From Segatella baroniae B14 (GTDB lineage Bacteria > Bacteroidota > Bacteroidia > Bacteroidales > Bacteroidaceae): a DNA stretch of 64,000 nt. Of the stretch, positions 31,101 through 37,405 are shown piece by piece. How positions within the stretch are numbered: position 1 is the first letter of the stretch; the number at the start of each line of letters is the position of its first letter. The translations under genes were made by a program, and so were the position numbers. A model generated the notes under the pieces. That model saw nothing but the letters and a program-made list of their open reading frames with translations. It was not told where the DNA came from and did not search any database. The stretch is from contig NZ_CP091800.1 in assembly GCF_022024235.1 (NCBI RefSeq), forward strand, positions 424,001-488,000, read 5' to 3'.

Positions 31101-31873
31101 AGGACAAGGAGAGGGCCGTCACGCTGGCGAAGGGCTGGAACTGGATAGCCTACACACCGCTGACGACGATGACCGTGGATGAAGCGCTGGCTGCCGCCAA
31201 TCCGCAGAAGGGCGACATCGTGAAGTCGCAGACGGGCGTGGCCATCTACAGCGAATACGGCTGGGAAGGCAGTCTGAAGGCCTTGGAGAGTGGACGCGGC
31301 TACCTGTACTACAGCAACGCCAACGACACAAAGTCGTTCCTCTATCCGACGGAAACGGCAGCATCGGCTGCAAGGGTAAATACCCGCATGGCAGCATCAC
31401 GGGGTGCAACCGAAGACCTGCGCATCTTCAATCCCGTGCCCCTGGGCCTCTATCCGAGCAACATGACGATGGCCATTCAGCTGCGTGACGGAGACGCTGT
31501 GGTTGACACCGCCGAGGTGGCCGCCTTCATCGGTGACGAGTGCCGCGGTGCAACACGCGCCAGCGACAACGCCCTCTACTACCTTGTCATCAGTGGCGAC
31601 GGAGCCGGACAGTCCATGGTGCTGCGCACCTGCACCGACGGCAAGATCATCGACATCGACAACACGCAGACATACGTCAGCGATGCTAACATCGGCACAT
31701 CGTGGGAGCCTTACGTCCTCGACCTGAGCAGTGCGCTGTCTGGCATCAGTTCGATTGTCACAGACGACAATGACGACTCCGACTGGTGGACCCTCCAAGG
31801 CTTTAAGATAGGTCGCAAGCCCACGCAGCCTGGCGTGTATATACATCACGGACAAAAGATAACTATCAAGTAA
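22136..31873 (+). CDS. giant (3245 aa) LamG-domain surface protein with T9SS-type C-terminal signal
   Basis: The signal peptide is at ~18-38 (LQVLMLLLVMLIGGS...TTWA). The N-terminal 650 residues are beta-rich, with fibronectin-III-like parts near 475 and 575. At ~665 a carboxypeptidase-regulatory-like beta-sandwich starts, is interrupted by a LamG/concanavalin-like domain (~730-900; FTIQFWARP, YIDDIRLWNRALS) and resumes at ~943 (GVTDKNGNYIIRG). A second such sandwich starts near 1007. Two more LamG domains are at ~2185-2360 and ~2390-2560 (WVDELRIWHASLS). The C-terminal third repeats AAFIG(N/D)ECRG (~2796, ~3128) and NWNWIA/GWNWIA (~2903, ~3000). The end, GFKIGRKPTQPGVYIHHGQK, is the pattern of a type IX secretion sorting domain, so export to the cell surface is expected. 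LamG domains usually bind glycans or proteins; an adhesin or glycan-binding role is inference. Confidence 0.9.
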   Translation: MKTKEQQGFRRLGRRAFGLQVLMLLLVMLIGGSPTTWANDDPGGGTYTFWTNAEGVKDIKDYFKTVSAFSFADDKYFWEFEFKAMQHAYLENHGKIYLQTNDNKWHTVAEWDKEANSNNVSFSVKDESWGNIVMVSGNDLASIGGIMTLRFKPIQRCFDDGVKRIKMEYDIWEWMNYIHDDVPRGDIRYEKDLNMAFADNEPTPDLEVDWADDYCISLKARNVYDKRNQNNNVKQYYTTYRIVSGDRVNNGRYISETMNVSDFTVTGEHGGMIDVERNAVARINNLICGAYFHPMGIRFTPTIEYVPYGNTNHQSNTPVTLTRPAKEIIIDPFTCAKSLNVDFDKWTRKNTIRWTRYEEQRGWSVNCMVTRPCRTDGKWYVIRYEDGQAADTYTLIAEMNGDATDLKVEDSDIDYDKRYNYRVIFLPVVLADKYDKDHLTSGVLANPERLLTNFWIEQQVSTQLEMPIKLTQDRSYDGAVRLKWEYCAAPTGENWTIEYRPAETGSAWRVLDNSMMVDTEASEASFDAEGSVCDMMDYRVKTTYMNRDFYSNVYTGNLPAGSYISEVNASTGTEEKTVIVKWKVARADVTNDIYFRVLRRVIGDTDWTLLTDEIHGTATEYTYTDDRPLAGSYYEYSVQAYGAKCDEQIVKTDEVIAPGFSQARGTITGHISYGSGTAVDGVKVNLVKASADEQTDQPQFLSRYIEGAGKGLQWTTANKEKYANVLSGDGTFTIQFWARPKSVDAGGAANQTILRLGNGLELGVMSDDGTHFYLNRVIHYDNRLNSHHFNKSLPFSTTDFTHVTAVYDHGMLTCYVGTDSLLSYTLDCTQYKDWNIGSDPTLAVGGIESMYAGMGQSFNGYIDDIRLWNRALSKEEVEANYTRILGGTEYGLVLYWPLDEGLGVKDYAFDVARQDGIYQLNHPEVGLNATPSATVPQQLGLYGVTDKNGNYIIRGIPFQQGGTNYEIAPLYGVHQFNPVTRSMFVSPTSLTANNIDFEDVSSFPMEGYVYYAGTNIPAEGIQFYVDGQLLTTDGEVQQSDAQGRYRISVPIGEHFVEAKLGNHKMVNQGRFPIKGKRNFNAPVTYNFSDSTLVNFVGRVSGGERNDTLAVGFGASKNNIGTATITLKLNNESLSFNRVEGKPQTSATQIRTWESDTVSINSTAWTGFEGGDARYIFINTDPATGEFSAKLPPLKYIVKNIEIPKNPDIEFNILPEIDLSNVLKEQIDSLWQVDERGDSVLNKYKYHTKLVQTYFATPQVDISQPKSGKDVFGIQEYKGEDELGKFTVSDLWTRTDEGAVSYKYGYPIYKMGDEYHTELYGYEVYTNYDNGEAANDTIPLAGQVITVANEMSSDQTIVAVLPPGETEYQLGQVYDLKKNQLVLDSLGRYAFKWNAGAPNVVSPYTRHLGITLERKGRTYAPNGINAIVVGSLPIGNNFVTNGPDQVLMVLRDPPGAKSKTVWKTGSTKTKVRSSTSGGYGNEKMMYEANLGAKVRFMSGFGLYYETTDLDNTSDIGGGIHYTWNKNSSTEKTWTLTATEQVSTGATKDYCGSNGDVFIGYSTNLLMGKCRKVGFFRDNETAPFELKDDVATSLGDSVTTKFMYSTYEIEEVMIPKWRETRNGYLTQHFDTEAEARAFVNNTSEVLYATWVKEDDTSYGQEGTYVQVTPAAWESLTDFVAEDKVAWCNNQIESWQKVLYNNEYDKVTAIENRDKYWQRNISFDGGSGYSYTARNDTTKVVKHNYSHNLGGIVKGGFSTKNTAASIQFKTKMSVDTENGWAYSTTESDYDENTKDYAEFDYTFDDGNKGTDFSVDIYKSPTGWSDIFSIFGGQSYNPYQKEEKTQYYEPGQHILSNGTEQMENPDIQISTDGGIAVKSAVLTDIPAGQTGQFTLHLSNISTTTQGFDFTYNLSVAEGTNQHGLEILMDGVPANGRGIFIPAGETVKKVITVRQTDQSVLDYENIELWFSSAYQAIKIHDIAKLSVHFKPSSSPVELAITEPVVNCKTDSARLEMKVKGFNRQFKNLKNVGVQYRFQGNTQWTALHTWVTNKADSLNANYNLLPATGDLPLELKMISDQSYPEGNYEFRAFTTTPYGNEQVQVYSDVINVVKDITRPINIFTPTPANGILGYGDQLVIEFNEDIVPGYVSDNNVIVTAKLNDTQVDHEVALQLMPFGEAPRTVNPVFLQGDFSIDFWLYRRDSGTLLSLGKTNSRFALNVRDDGYVVATVGGTQHVSDRPMPKDEWTFVALSYKASTMTFDMEASADQAGNVMLFEDRPVELKDLEAFSYTDDYHLYLGGIDADIHSLSLYNIYRDVHKATATKDQAKDSYVYGLANYWPFDEGHGFTAADKRHTHDFSVPDRWLLENVNYGLRMDDNEGAKIDITQINTRPGDSYAIELWHRISDYDGKDVVFETTTPNQGKDQQQHNKLKLHYDGKKNLILNYDKDSIMVASAEDFPEVMDWRHLALNVVRGQAASFYLNGQRTAVIAETDVPPLEGSVLVVGKDAKDSWVDELRIWHASLSESRLQQNMYNTIDTADIYSRGLVAYYPFEKTGKDNGVPTKVQTLENMAHPSALSGLPAVIDTTLATFSRFAPPLKNAPDETPINTTPVASERKLIINLTGENSRLRRIEGTTLNITVDQIRDLHGNTSLPIRWTAYVQQNTLTWMKDSVNIIKKYGDDYTFDVDIENKSGSTELYTLYNMPQWLSLVDSERTDDVSPLKTKTLRFEVNPLVPVGNYDVAIGLLGNNGILEPLRIVMKVRGEKPQWAVDPTKYDHNMSIIGQVYIGGILMENPESMVAAFIGNECRGVASPEKVRGAAYVTMNVYGTDNKRYDMGKEVSFRIWDASKGVAYTDANIAVTVKTAAMKDSTVTTVIFGQDKILGDFDTPAIWTKSENVEQLIPIHQNWNWIAFGVEPQSTYLDHVFGAYAEWSMLLKSRDNWNDYNGAQWGGGTLKSAKANEMYKLKIDRLPTTKQDEPNSLLAVSGRQLKEDKERAVTLAKGWNWIAYTPLTTMTVDEALAAANPQKGDIVKSQTGVAIYSEYGWEGSLKALESGRGYLYYSNANDTKSFLYPTETAASAARVNTRMAASRGATEDLRIFNPVPLGLYPSNMTMAIQLRDGDAVVDTAEVAAFIGDECRGATRASDNALYYLVISGDGAGQSMVLRTCTDGKIIDIDNTQTYVSDANIGTSWEPYVLDLSSALSGISSIVTDDNDDSDWWTLQGFKIGRKPTQPGVYIHHGQKITIK

Positions 31874-31888
31874 TAACTATCACGACGA

Positions 31889-31916
31889 GGAGACGGGGTA
31901 CATCCCCGTTTCCTTT
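31889..31916 (+). terminator. hairpin between the giant gene and traX-like gene
   Basis: GGAGACGGGG (31889-31898), TACAT loop, CCCCGTTTCC (31904-31913): a 10-bp stem with one G-U pair, then TTTC. The T-run is weak, so read-through to the TraX-family gene is possible. Confidence 0.6.
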
Positions 31917-31952
31917 CATAAAAATGAAGAACTGGATAACATCGTAAACATT

Positions 31953-32690
31953 ATGATTAGAGTAATGATGGAAAAAGGACTGAGCGGCAACGCACTGAAG
32001 GTCATCGCCATCGTCGCCATGACGATCGACCACCTGGCTTGGGTGGGCATTGAGACCTACGAGCAGGCAGAGACGCCGACGCAGATATTCCTGCACTGCA
32101 TCGGACGGCTGACGGCCCCGATGATGATATTCTTCGTGGCCGAGGGCTATCACCACACGCACGACTTCCGCCGCTACCTACGCCGTCTGCTCATGCTGGC
32201 CGTGGTGAGCCACTTCGCCTTCTGCTATTTCAACATGTCGGGCTTCAACCCGCTCGGCAACCTGCTCTTCAATGCCACGAGCATCGCCTGGCCGCTGCTC
32301 TGGGGGCTGATACTGCTGAAAGTATGGGACATGGAGCGACTTGCCCGATGGCAGAAGGTCGGTGTTACGTTGGTGGCCTGCCTGCTCACCTGCACCTCCG
32401 ACTGGAGTTGTGCCGCCCCGCTGGCCATACTCATGATAGGCCGGAACCGGGGCTGCTTCCACAAGCAGATGCTCTGGATGATGGCCATCATCTCGCTCTA
32501 CGCCGTCGCCTTCTTCATATTCCACAGTCCCACCTACGGCATGGTCCACCTGGCCTGCTGGCTGGCAGTACCGCTGCTGGCGATGTACAACGGCCAGCGA
32601 GGACGGCTGAAGTGGCTCGGCAAGTTCTTCTACTATTACTATCCCGCCCACATGGCGGTAATAGGCCTGCTGGCCCGTTGCTTCCAATAA
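31953..32690 (+). CDS. TraX-family integral membrane protein (putative acyltransferase)
   Basis: 245 aa with about seven hydrophobic segments. The N-terminal signature ALKVIAIVAMTIDHLAW, then CIGRLTAPMMIFFVAEGYHHTHDFRRYLRRLL, matches the TraX family (K.IA...M..DH, GR...P...F...G...T....Y..RL). Known: TraX of the F plasmid acetylates the N-terminus of pilin. Chromosomal homologues are widespread and mostly uncharacterised, and are thought to be membrane acyltransferases. Here it follows the giant surface protein by 79 bases and shares its G+C-rich composition, so it may modify a product of the block or an envelope glycan; that is inference. Starts at 31953 or 31968 (ATG) are both possible. Confidence 0.8.
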   Translation: MIRVMMEKGLSGNALKVIAIVAMTIDHLAWVGIETYEQAETPTQIFLHCIGRLTAPMMIFFVAEGYHHTHDFRRYLRRLLMLAVVSHFAFCYFNMSGFNPLGNLLFNATSIAWPLLWGLILLKVWDMERLARWQKVGVTLVACLLTCTSDWSCAAPLAILMIGRNRGCFHKQMLWMMAIISLYAVAFFIFHSPTYGMVHLACWLAVPLLAMYNGQRGRLKWLGKFFYYYYPAHMAVIGLLARCFQ

Positions 32691-32876
32691 CCGTGAGGTA
32701 CCAGAATTAATCCAATCTTTGATTTTAGGTGGATAGGCTTTTTCTTTTTTTTGATATTCTTCTTGAAAAAACATCATTTGGTTTGCTCTTTTACCCAAGG
32801 TTGCAACAAGAAAGCCTAGATCCTGTTTGGCTAATTTTTCGAGTACATTTTCTACTGCAGAGTTATTATTAGAAAT
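32691..32876 (-). pseudogene. internal fragment of a superfamily I helicase
   Basis: Minus-strand frame after a stop at 32877-32879. It reads ISNNNSAVENVLEKLAKQ, then DLGFLVATLGKRANQMMFFQ, then AYPPKIKDWINSG. The 'SNNNSA-x-ENVLEKL...GF-x-VA-x-LG' pattern is the segment just after the Walker A region (motif Ia) in large Bacteroidota AAA/SF1 helicases. The Walker A part and everything downstream are missing; the frame runs directly into the 3' end of the TraX-family gene. Together with the C-terminal fragment at 18972-19250 on the same strand, it brackets the G+C-rich block. Confidence 0.6.
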
Positions 32877-33249
32877 TTAGTGGACAGCAATAAAATAGTT
32901 TATAAAGCGTAGAACGGAATAAGTAGGAAATGAGCCTAGAATATGAATTATAGAAGATGAAAAAAGCAAAATGACTGATTTTGTTTTCTATAAAAGATAA
33001 ACTGCATACTGAAATCCGGAGTGAAAGCATGGATGAAATTATAAATGAATGACGTTTAGTGGATAATTTGCCCGACACTACAATGGCCCTCAATATGCAC
33101 AGAATAAATACGACGAGAAGCTGCAGAAGGCTTATGGTATTAGTAATAGCCTATGATATGTGGTTGTGGTGATAGATGTATTTTTGTTCAATTCCTTAAT
33201 TTAGAATTATAAGTCTAGATGAGTTTTTTTATCTGCTCATTATAGTAAA
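32877..33249. other. decayed intergenic sequence
   Basis: About 370 bases without an intact gene. The part 33076-33153 (+) has a codon-like run ending in a stop (NGPQYAQNKYDEKLQKAYG), which may be the tail of a lost gene I cannot identify. Nothing else is recognisable. Confidence 0.35.
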
Positions 33250-33277
33250 AAAGGCAGGAAATCAAATTCCTGCCTTT
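33250..33277. terminator. terminator after the HigA-like gene
   Basis: AAAGGCAGGAA (33250-33260), ATCAAA loop, TTCCTGCCTTT (33267-33277): perfect 11-bp stem with A/T tracts on both sides. It would end the minus-strand toxin-antitoxin transcript. Confidence 0.85.
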
Positions 33278-33295
33278 GATAAAAAGCTTTACTTT

Positions 33296-34381
33296 CTAAT
33301 TGAATAGTTCGAAACTTTCTACATGCATTGCAAATGGTAAAATTCCTAGATGCTGTAACCTTCCTACTATGATTGCAGGGTGGGTATTGAATGTTGCCGC
33401 ATAATGCTTTAGGGCTGTTGATCCAAAATCGTTGCTTGCAATAATGAGATTGGTTTCCTTTTCTGTCAATAAGACATTTGATGAGAACTCATTGGCCTGT
33501 TTTTCCTTTTTTAATTGTTCTTCATTATAATCGATGTCTTCAAGAAATATGTCTTTCTTTCCATGTAGGAGAATATGTCCTATTTCATGGAAGAAAGAGA
33601 ACCAAAATGTATCATATCTTTTGCTTCTTCCTGAAAGTTGAATGCATGGGATATTGTTAATCCATCTTGTTGAGCCGCTGATTGGGGCTTTTCTCAGGCA
33701 CGGAGTGTAGATGAGCTTTATTCCACATTCTGCACATAAGGATTGTAGTTGCTTTGGAAAGTTATTAGGCTCCTTTCGCATAAGTTCTTTCATAGCTGAT
33801 AGTTTACTTCGTAGCAAATTTTCGGAGTATTTAACTTTTATGTTGATCTCCGATGCTTGAAGTTCACCTTTTCTTAACCATGCAGAAATGGCATACGGTT
33901 CTTTTGTTGTAGCCAGGGAAATGCGAAAAGCAACTTTTAATTGCTGATTCATATAGTAATTCTCCCATGCATTGGGTGAACTTACTCCGAAGAAGTCAAG
34001 AATGACAGCAGTTTTCTCATCTTGAACAGTTTTCTTTTCAATCCAGCCTTGATTGACCATGTCTGTATATGGAAATTTTTTAGCCCATTCCGCAAAAGAT
34101 GCAATTTGCTCTCGACGCTTTGATCGAGCAAGGCATTCGTCATATATGCGTTGCCTATTCATCCAGAAATTAGCAGGAATTTTTGTGACGCTTTCGAAAG
34201 TTACAGCCATTTCTGGGGTAATAGAACTGATGCCTTTAATAATGGCAATTATAGTCTTCTCTGGTTTAGAAGTGCGCACTGCGAACTCCTTAACAGACAT
34301 ACCCATTTCTTTCATTTTCTCATTTAAGGTAGTTCCTGGGTGAGAAACATTTTCTGGGATATATAAGTTCTTTGTTGCCAT
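33296..34381 (-). CDS. HigA-like antitoxin: XRE helix-turn-helix fused to ImmA/IrrE metallopeptidase domain
   Basis: 361 aa. Residues ~13-75 are an XRE/HigA-type helix-turn-helix (HPGTTLNEKMKEMGMSVKEFA, PEMAVTFESVTKIPANFWMNRQ). The C-terminal half is an ImmA/IrrE-type zinc peptidase domain with HEIGH at 265-269 and a later KEKQANEFSSNVLL segment carrying the third ligand. Known: such two-domain antitoxins pair with HigB/RelE-type toxins and repress their own operon; the peptidase domain may react to stress or phage. It follows the toxin remnant (34401-34677) by 19 bases, in the toxin-first order usual for HigBA. A terminator follows at 33250-33277. Confidence 0.88.
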   Translation of the reverse strand: MATKNLYIPENVSHPGTTLNEKMKEMGMSVKEFAVRTSKPEKTIIAIIKGISSITPEMAVTFESVTKIPANFWMNRQRIYDECLARSKRREQIASFAEWAKKFPYTDMVNQGWIEKKTVQDEKTAVILDFFGVSSPNAWENYYMNQQLKVAFRISLATTKEPYAISAWLRKGELQASEINIKVKYSENLLRSKLSAMKELMRKEPNNFPKQLQSLCAECGIKLIYTPCLRKAPISGSTRWINNIPCIQLSGRSKRYDTFWFSFFHEIGHILLHGKKDIFLEDIDYNEEQLKKEKQANEFSSNVLLTEKETNLIIASNDFGSTALKHYAATFNTHPAIIVGRLQHLGILPFAMHVESFELFN

Positions 34382-34400
34382 ATTCTTTTTGTTTTAAATG

Positions 34401-34677
34401 TTATTTGCCGTGGTAGTTGTCTATTTCTTCTATTTCAATACTATCAATCTCTATCCAAATATACTTGCCGTTAGAATCCGTTGGAATAGGATGTGCCGTT
34501 GGAGTGAAAATTAGTCTGTAAGGCTGATCCAGGTCGCATGCCCATTGGCCTTTTTTATTGCCAACTAGTTCGTGGTAGTGACCTGGCAAGTATCTGACCT
34601 CTTCCAAAGTGCTGGCTGTGTAGAGATCATCTAGTCTCTGCTTCTGATCTTGACGTTTTCGATAGCTGTAGATCTTT
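34401..34677 (-). pseudogene. N-terminally truncated HigB/RelE-family toxin
   Basis: The open frame reads RKRQDQKQRLDDLYTASTLE, then EVRYLPGHYHELVGNKKGQW, DLDQPYRLIF and ends EIEEIDNYHGK. These are the conserved core and C-terminus of HigB-like toxins (RL..L..A..L..., LPG..H.L.G..KGQ.S.DL..P.RL.F). About the first 20-25 residues, including the initiating Met, are absent: the frame is cut by a stop that coincides with the end of the GH31 gene (stop at 34678-34680). A 68-aa product from a TTG at 34607 is possible but would lack the first helices. So the toxin is probably dead while its antitoxin remains. Confidence 0.7.
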
Positions 34678-37056
34678 CTATTTTACATTAATCCCCTTAC
34701 CTGTGTAAGTAACGGTCTTTTCTATTCCACCAATCACCTTCACGCGGAAAGTGCGTGTCTGTAGCATGCCTGGGAAGGTGCCTTTGCGCTTGCCGATGGT
34801 GAGCGTCTTCGTTTTGTCGTTCCAAGTGAGTGGAATGGTAGAGTAGATACCCTTCTCGTAGTTGTAGTTGTCGCCCTCGTCTTCATAAAGAGTGAAAGAG
34901 GCATCAGCACCAGGATAAACCACGATGTCAAGATTGTCATAGTGGTTCTCGTTGGCGTACTGCACGTCGGGACCAAGTGGAAGGATTGAACCGGCCTTAA
35001 TATAAAGTGGTGAATGACTGATAGGTGCATTGGCAGTGAGAGTCTGTCCACCATTGTAGCGTCTACCGGTCCAATAATCGTACCACATGGCGCCTGCGGG
35101 TAGATAGACGCTGAAGGTTTTGTTCGCTTTCCAGTCTACTGAAGTGTAAGTCTCGCGTTTTCCGTCTTTGCGGTCCCATCCACCCAACGGGTCGGTGCGT
35201 ACAATCTTCTCTGTGGTGTAGAGTGGGTTAACGACAGGGCAGACGAGCACGTTGTGGCCGAAGAGATACTGGCGGTTGTTGTTCCATGTCTGTTTGTCAT
35301 CTTTGAAATCCATGAAAAGAGCTCGCATGAAAGAATCGTTGTATTTCGTTACCTGCCATGACTGACTGTAGATGTAAGGAAGAAAGCGATAGCGAAGTTT
35401 CACGGCATCTACTAAAGCATCGTAAATAGGTTCGCCAGATTTACCGAAATAATAGAGTTCGCGATAGACGTCTGTGCCATGGCTACGCATCATCGGAGTG
35501 AAAGCGCCAAACTGCATCCAGCGAACGTAAAGTTCTTGATATTGTGGGTTGCGAGTGGCTGAGTTGAAGCCTTGCGTATTATATGAACCGGCGAAGAACC
35601 CACCGATGTCGGTGTTCACGTTAGGGTTGGCGGTGAGGGTATAGTTGAGACAGATAGGTACTTGTTTACGAAAACTCTCCCATGAAGAGCTGATATCGCC
35701 GCTCCAGGTGTTGGCACCATAACGCTGCTGACCGGAAAAATAAGAGCGGGTGAGGATGAATACTCGCTTATCACGGGTTGTGGCGCGTTGGTGGTCGTAC
35801 ACTCCGCCCACCGTCATGAGTGGGTACGCATTGCGGACACTGCGATAAGAGCCCATGGATGTAGGCTGATCTAAGTCGCTCTCTTTGTAGCTGAGATGGT
35901 CGGGGTCGGTGGAGTCCATCCACCAGGCATCAATACCCATATTGTAAAGATTACTGAGATATTTCCAGTAGATATCGCGTGCCTCACTGCTGTAGGCATC
36001 GTAACAACGTACACCACTCGGGTAGTCCATGCGTGGAGGCCATTGTGTCAGACCGCTCTGAGGCCATGTCTCGAAGTCGAGCAGGAATCCCTTTTTCTTC
36101 ATATCTCGGTAAGCCTTAGTCTCGGGTCCGAAAGAAGCCCATATAGAGATGCTCATGTGAGCTTTCTGTTTGTGTACCTCGTCAATCATCTGTTGGGCGC
36201 GATCAAAGTCTGGGTTGATAAACTCCATAGCATTCCAAGTGTAGTTGCTGCCCCAGTATTGCCAGTCTTGAATTATACCGTCAAAAGGTACTTTGAGGTC
36301 GCGATACTTGTGTACTACATCCAGCAGCTCCTGTTGGGTCTTGTAGCGTTCTCTACTCTGATGGAAACCGTATGTCCACAGAGGGAGCATAGGTACTTCT
36401 CCAGAAAGGTGTCGCATCTCAGCAATTACTCCATCGGCATTGCCACCATAGATAAAGTAATAGTCGGCGAGTTTGCCCACTTCCGATTCCAAAACGACAT
36501 GACCTGCTTCTCCTTCGGCTGGGGTAATCAACTGAGTTGGCGAATAATTATCCCAAAAGATACCATAGCCTTTGATGCTCTGATAAAAATGGGCGAAGTC
36601 TTCCAAGTTGCTTTGTATCATGCGACGATTTTCGCCACGCTGACTCATTTTGCCGTTTTGTAAAAGGCCAACTCCGTAAATACTTTCGTCTGCATCGACA
36701 GCAAAAGTTTGTTTTACCTTAAACGCACCACGGTCGAGGTTCGTAGTTATAGGGGTGAATGTGGTTTCTCCTTCGCTGGTGAGAATATTGCCTTTGTTGT
36801 CGGCAAAGGTTACCTTGCCATCTTGCACTGTAACTTTGAGAGCTGATGATTGATACACGGTGGCGGTTCCTTTCTTGGTTTGGGTTACTTTCACCGGTTT
36901 AGGTTGTGCGATGACTACGAGTGATTTTTTTTCCTCGTTTACACCATTGTCCTTGATGATGCGGACAGTGTTAGGGGTGTAAAATACGACTTTCTGTGCC
37001 CAGCTAGCGGTGGCCAGCAAAGGGTAGAGAACTAAGAGTAATGTCTTTTTCTTCAT
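34678..37056 (-). CDS. exported GH31-family glycosidase (alpha-glucosidase/alpha-xylosidase type)
   Basis: 792 aa with a signal peptide (KKKTLLLVLYPLLATASWAQ). Domain order: N-terminal beta-sandwich (~25-220), TIM barrel (~230-560) and C-terminal beta domains with a DUF5110-like end. The nucleophile motif is WWMDSTDPD (Asp381) and the acid/base motif is TWSGDISSSW (Asp454), both intact. The Ser-Thr after the nucleophile resembles the alpha-xylosidase branch, but substrate cannot be fixed. It is a retaining exo-enzyme acting on terminal alpha-linked glucose or xylose in the periplasm or at the surface. A -7 box lies at 37131-37138. Its stop codon directly abuts the truncated toxin frame. Confidence 0.93.
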   Translation of the reverse strand: MKKKTLLLVLYPLLATASWAQKVVFYTPNTVRIIKDNGVNEEKKSLVVIAQPKPVKVTQTKKGTATVYQSSALKVTVQDGKVTFADNKGNILTSEGETTFTPITTNLDRGAFKVKQTFAVDADESIYGVGLLQNGKMSQRGENRRMIQSNLEDFAHFYQSIKGYGIFWDNYSPTQLITPAEGEAGHVVLESEVGKLADYYFIYGGNADGVIAEMRHLSGEVPMLPLWTYGFHQSRERYKTQQELLDVVHKYRDLKVPFDGIIQDWQYWGSNYTWNAMEFINPDFDRAQQMIDEVHKQKAHMSISIWASFGPETKAYRDMKKKGFLLDFETWPQSGLTQWPPRMDYPSGVRCYDAYSSEARDIYWKYLSNLYNMGIDAWWMDSTDPDHLSYKESDLDQPTSMGSYRSVRNAYPLMTVGGVYDHQRATTRDKRVFILTRSYFSGQQRYGANTWSGDISSSWESFRKQVPICLNYTLTANPNVNTDIGGFFAGSYNTQGFNSATRNPQYQELYVRWMQFGAFTPMMRSHGTDVYRELYYFGKSGEPIYDALVDAVKLRYRFLPYIYSQSWQVTKYNDSFMRALFMDFKDDKQTWNNNRQYLFGHNVLVCPVVNPLYTTEKIVRTDPLGGWDRKDGKRETYTSVDWKANKTFSVYLPAGAMWYDYWTGRRYNGGQTLTANAPISHSPLYIKAGSILPLGPDVQYANENHYDNLDIVVYPGADASFTLYEDEGDNYNYEKGIYSTIPLTWNDKTKTLTIGKRKGTFPGMLQTRTFRVKVIGGIEKTVTYTGKGINVK

Positions 37057-37130
37057 ATGGTTATATTCTTGTTAAGGTTGAATGATTCAGTTTAATTCCA
37101 TTCCTGTATAAATTCTCACTTATAACCTTG

Positions 37131-37138
37131 CAAAGGTA
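37131..37138 (-). promoter_or_regulatory. -7 box of the GH31 gene
   Basis: CAAAGGTA on the plus strand, TACCTTTG on the minus, fits TAnnTTTG; a second match (CAAAAGTA) lies at 37150-37157. No clear -33 element is seen at the right spacing, so an activator may be needed. Transcription would start about 70 bases before the ATG. Confidence 0.45.
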
Positions 37139-37405
37139 CTTATTTTTATCAAAAGTAAAGTATTTATTTGAAATTTTGTGCATAATAGGTTAAGCATTTT
37201 ATGAACTCTTTCTTTTACTAAACTTGATAAGTAATCGAAAATAACCAATTTTAGACACTTATTATTCGTTGTGCCTACCTTGCTATCCTGCAGATTGAAA
37301 AGAAAAAATCAAAAAAAAGGCCTCTTCTCAAACTGCTCATCTAGAAGAAAAAATGGAGCTTTTATAGAAGAGAATCTTTACAGATGTATCCCTTTTTTTT
37401 AGTCG

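Noticed and set aside
32178-32798. 206-codon minus-strand open frame across the TraX-family gene
   Set aside because: Only its first ~35 codons are protein-like (helicase fragment at 32691-32876); the rest is antisense of TraX.
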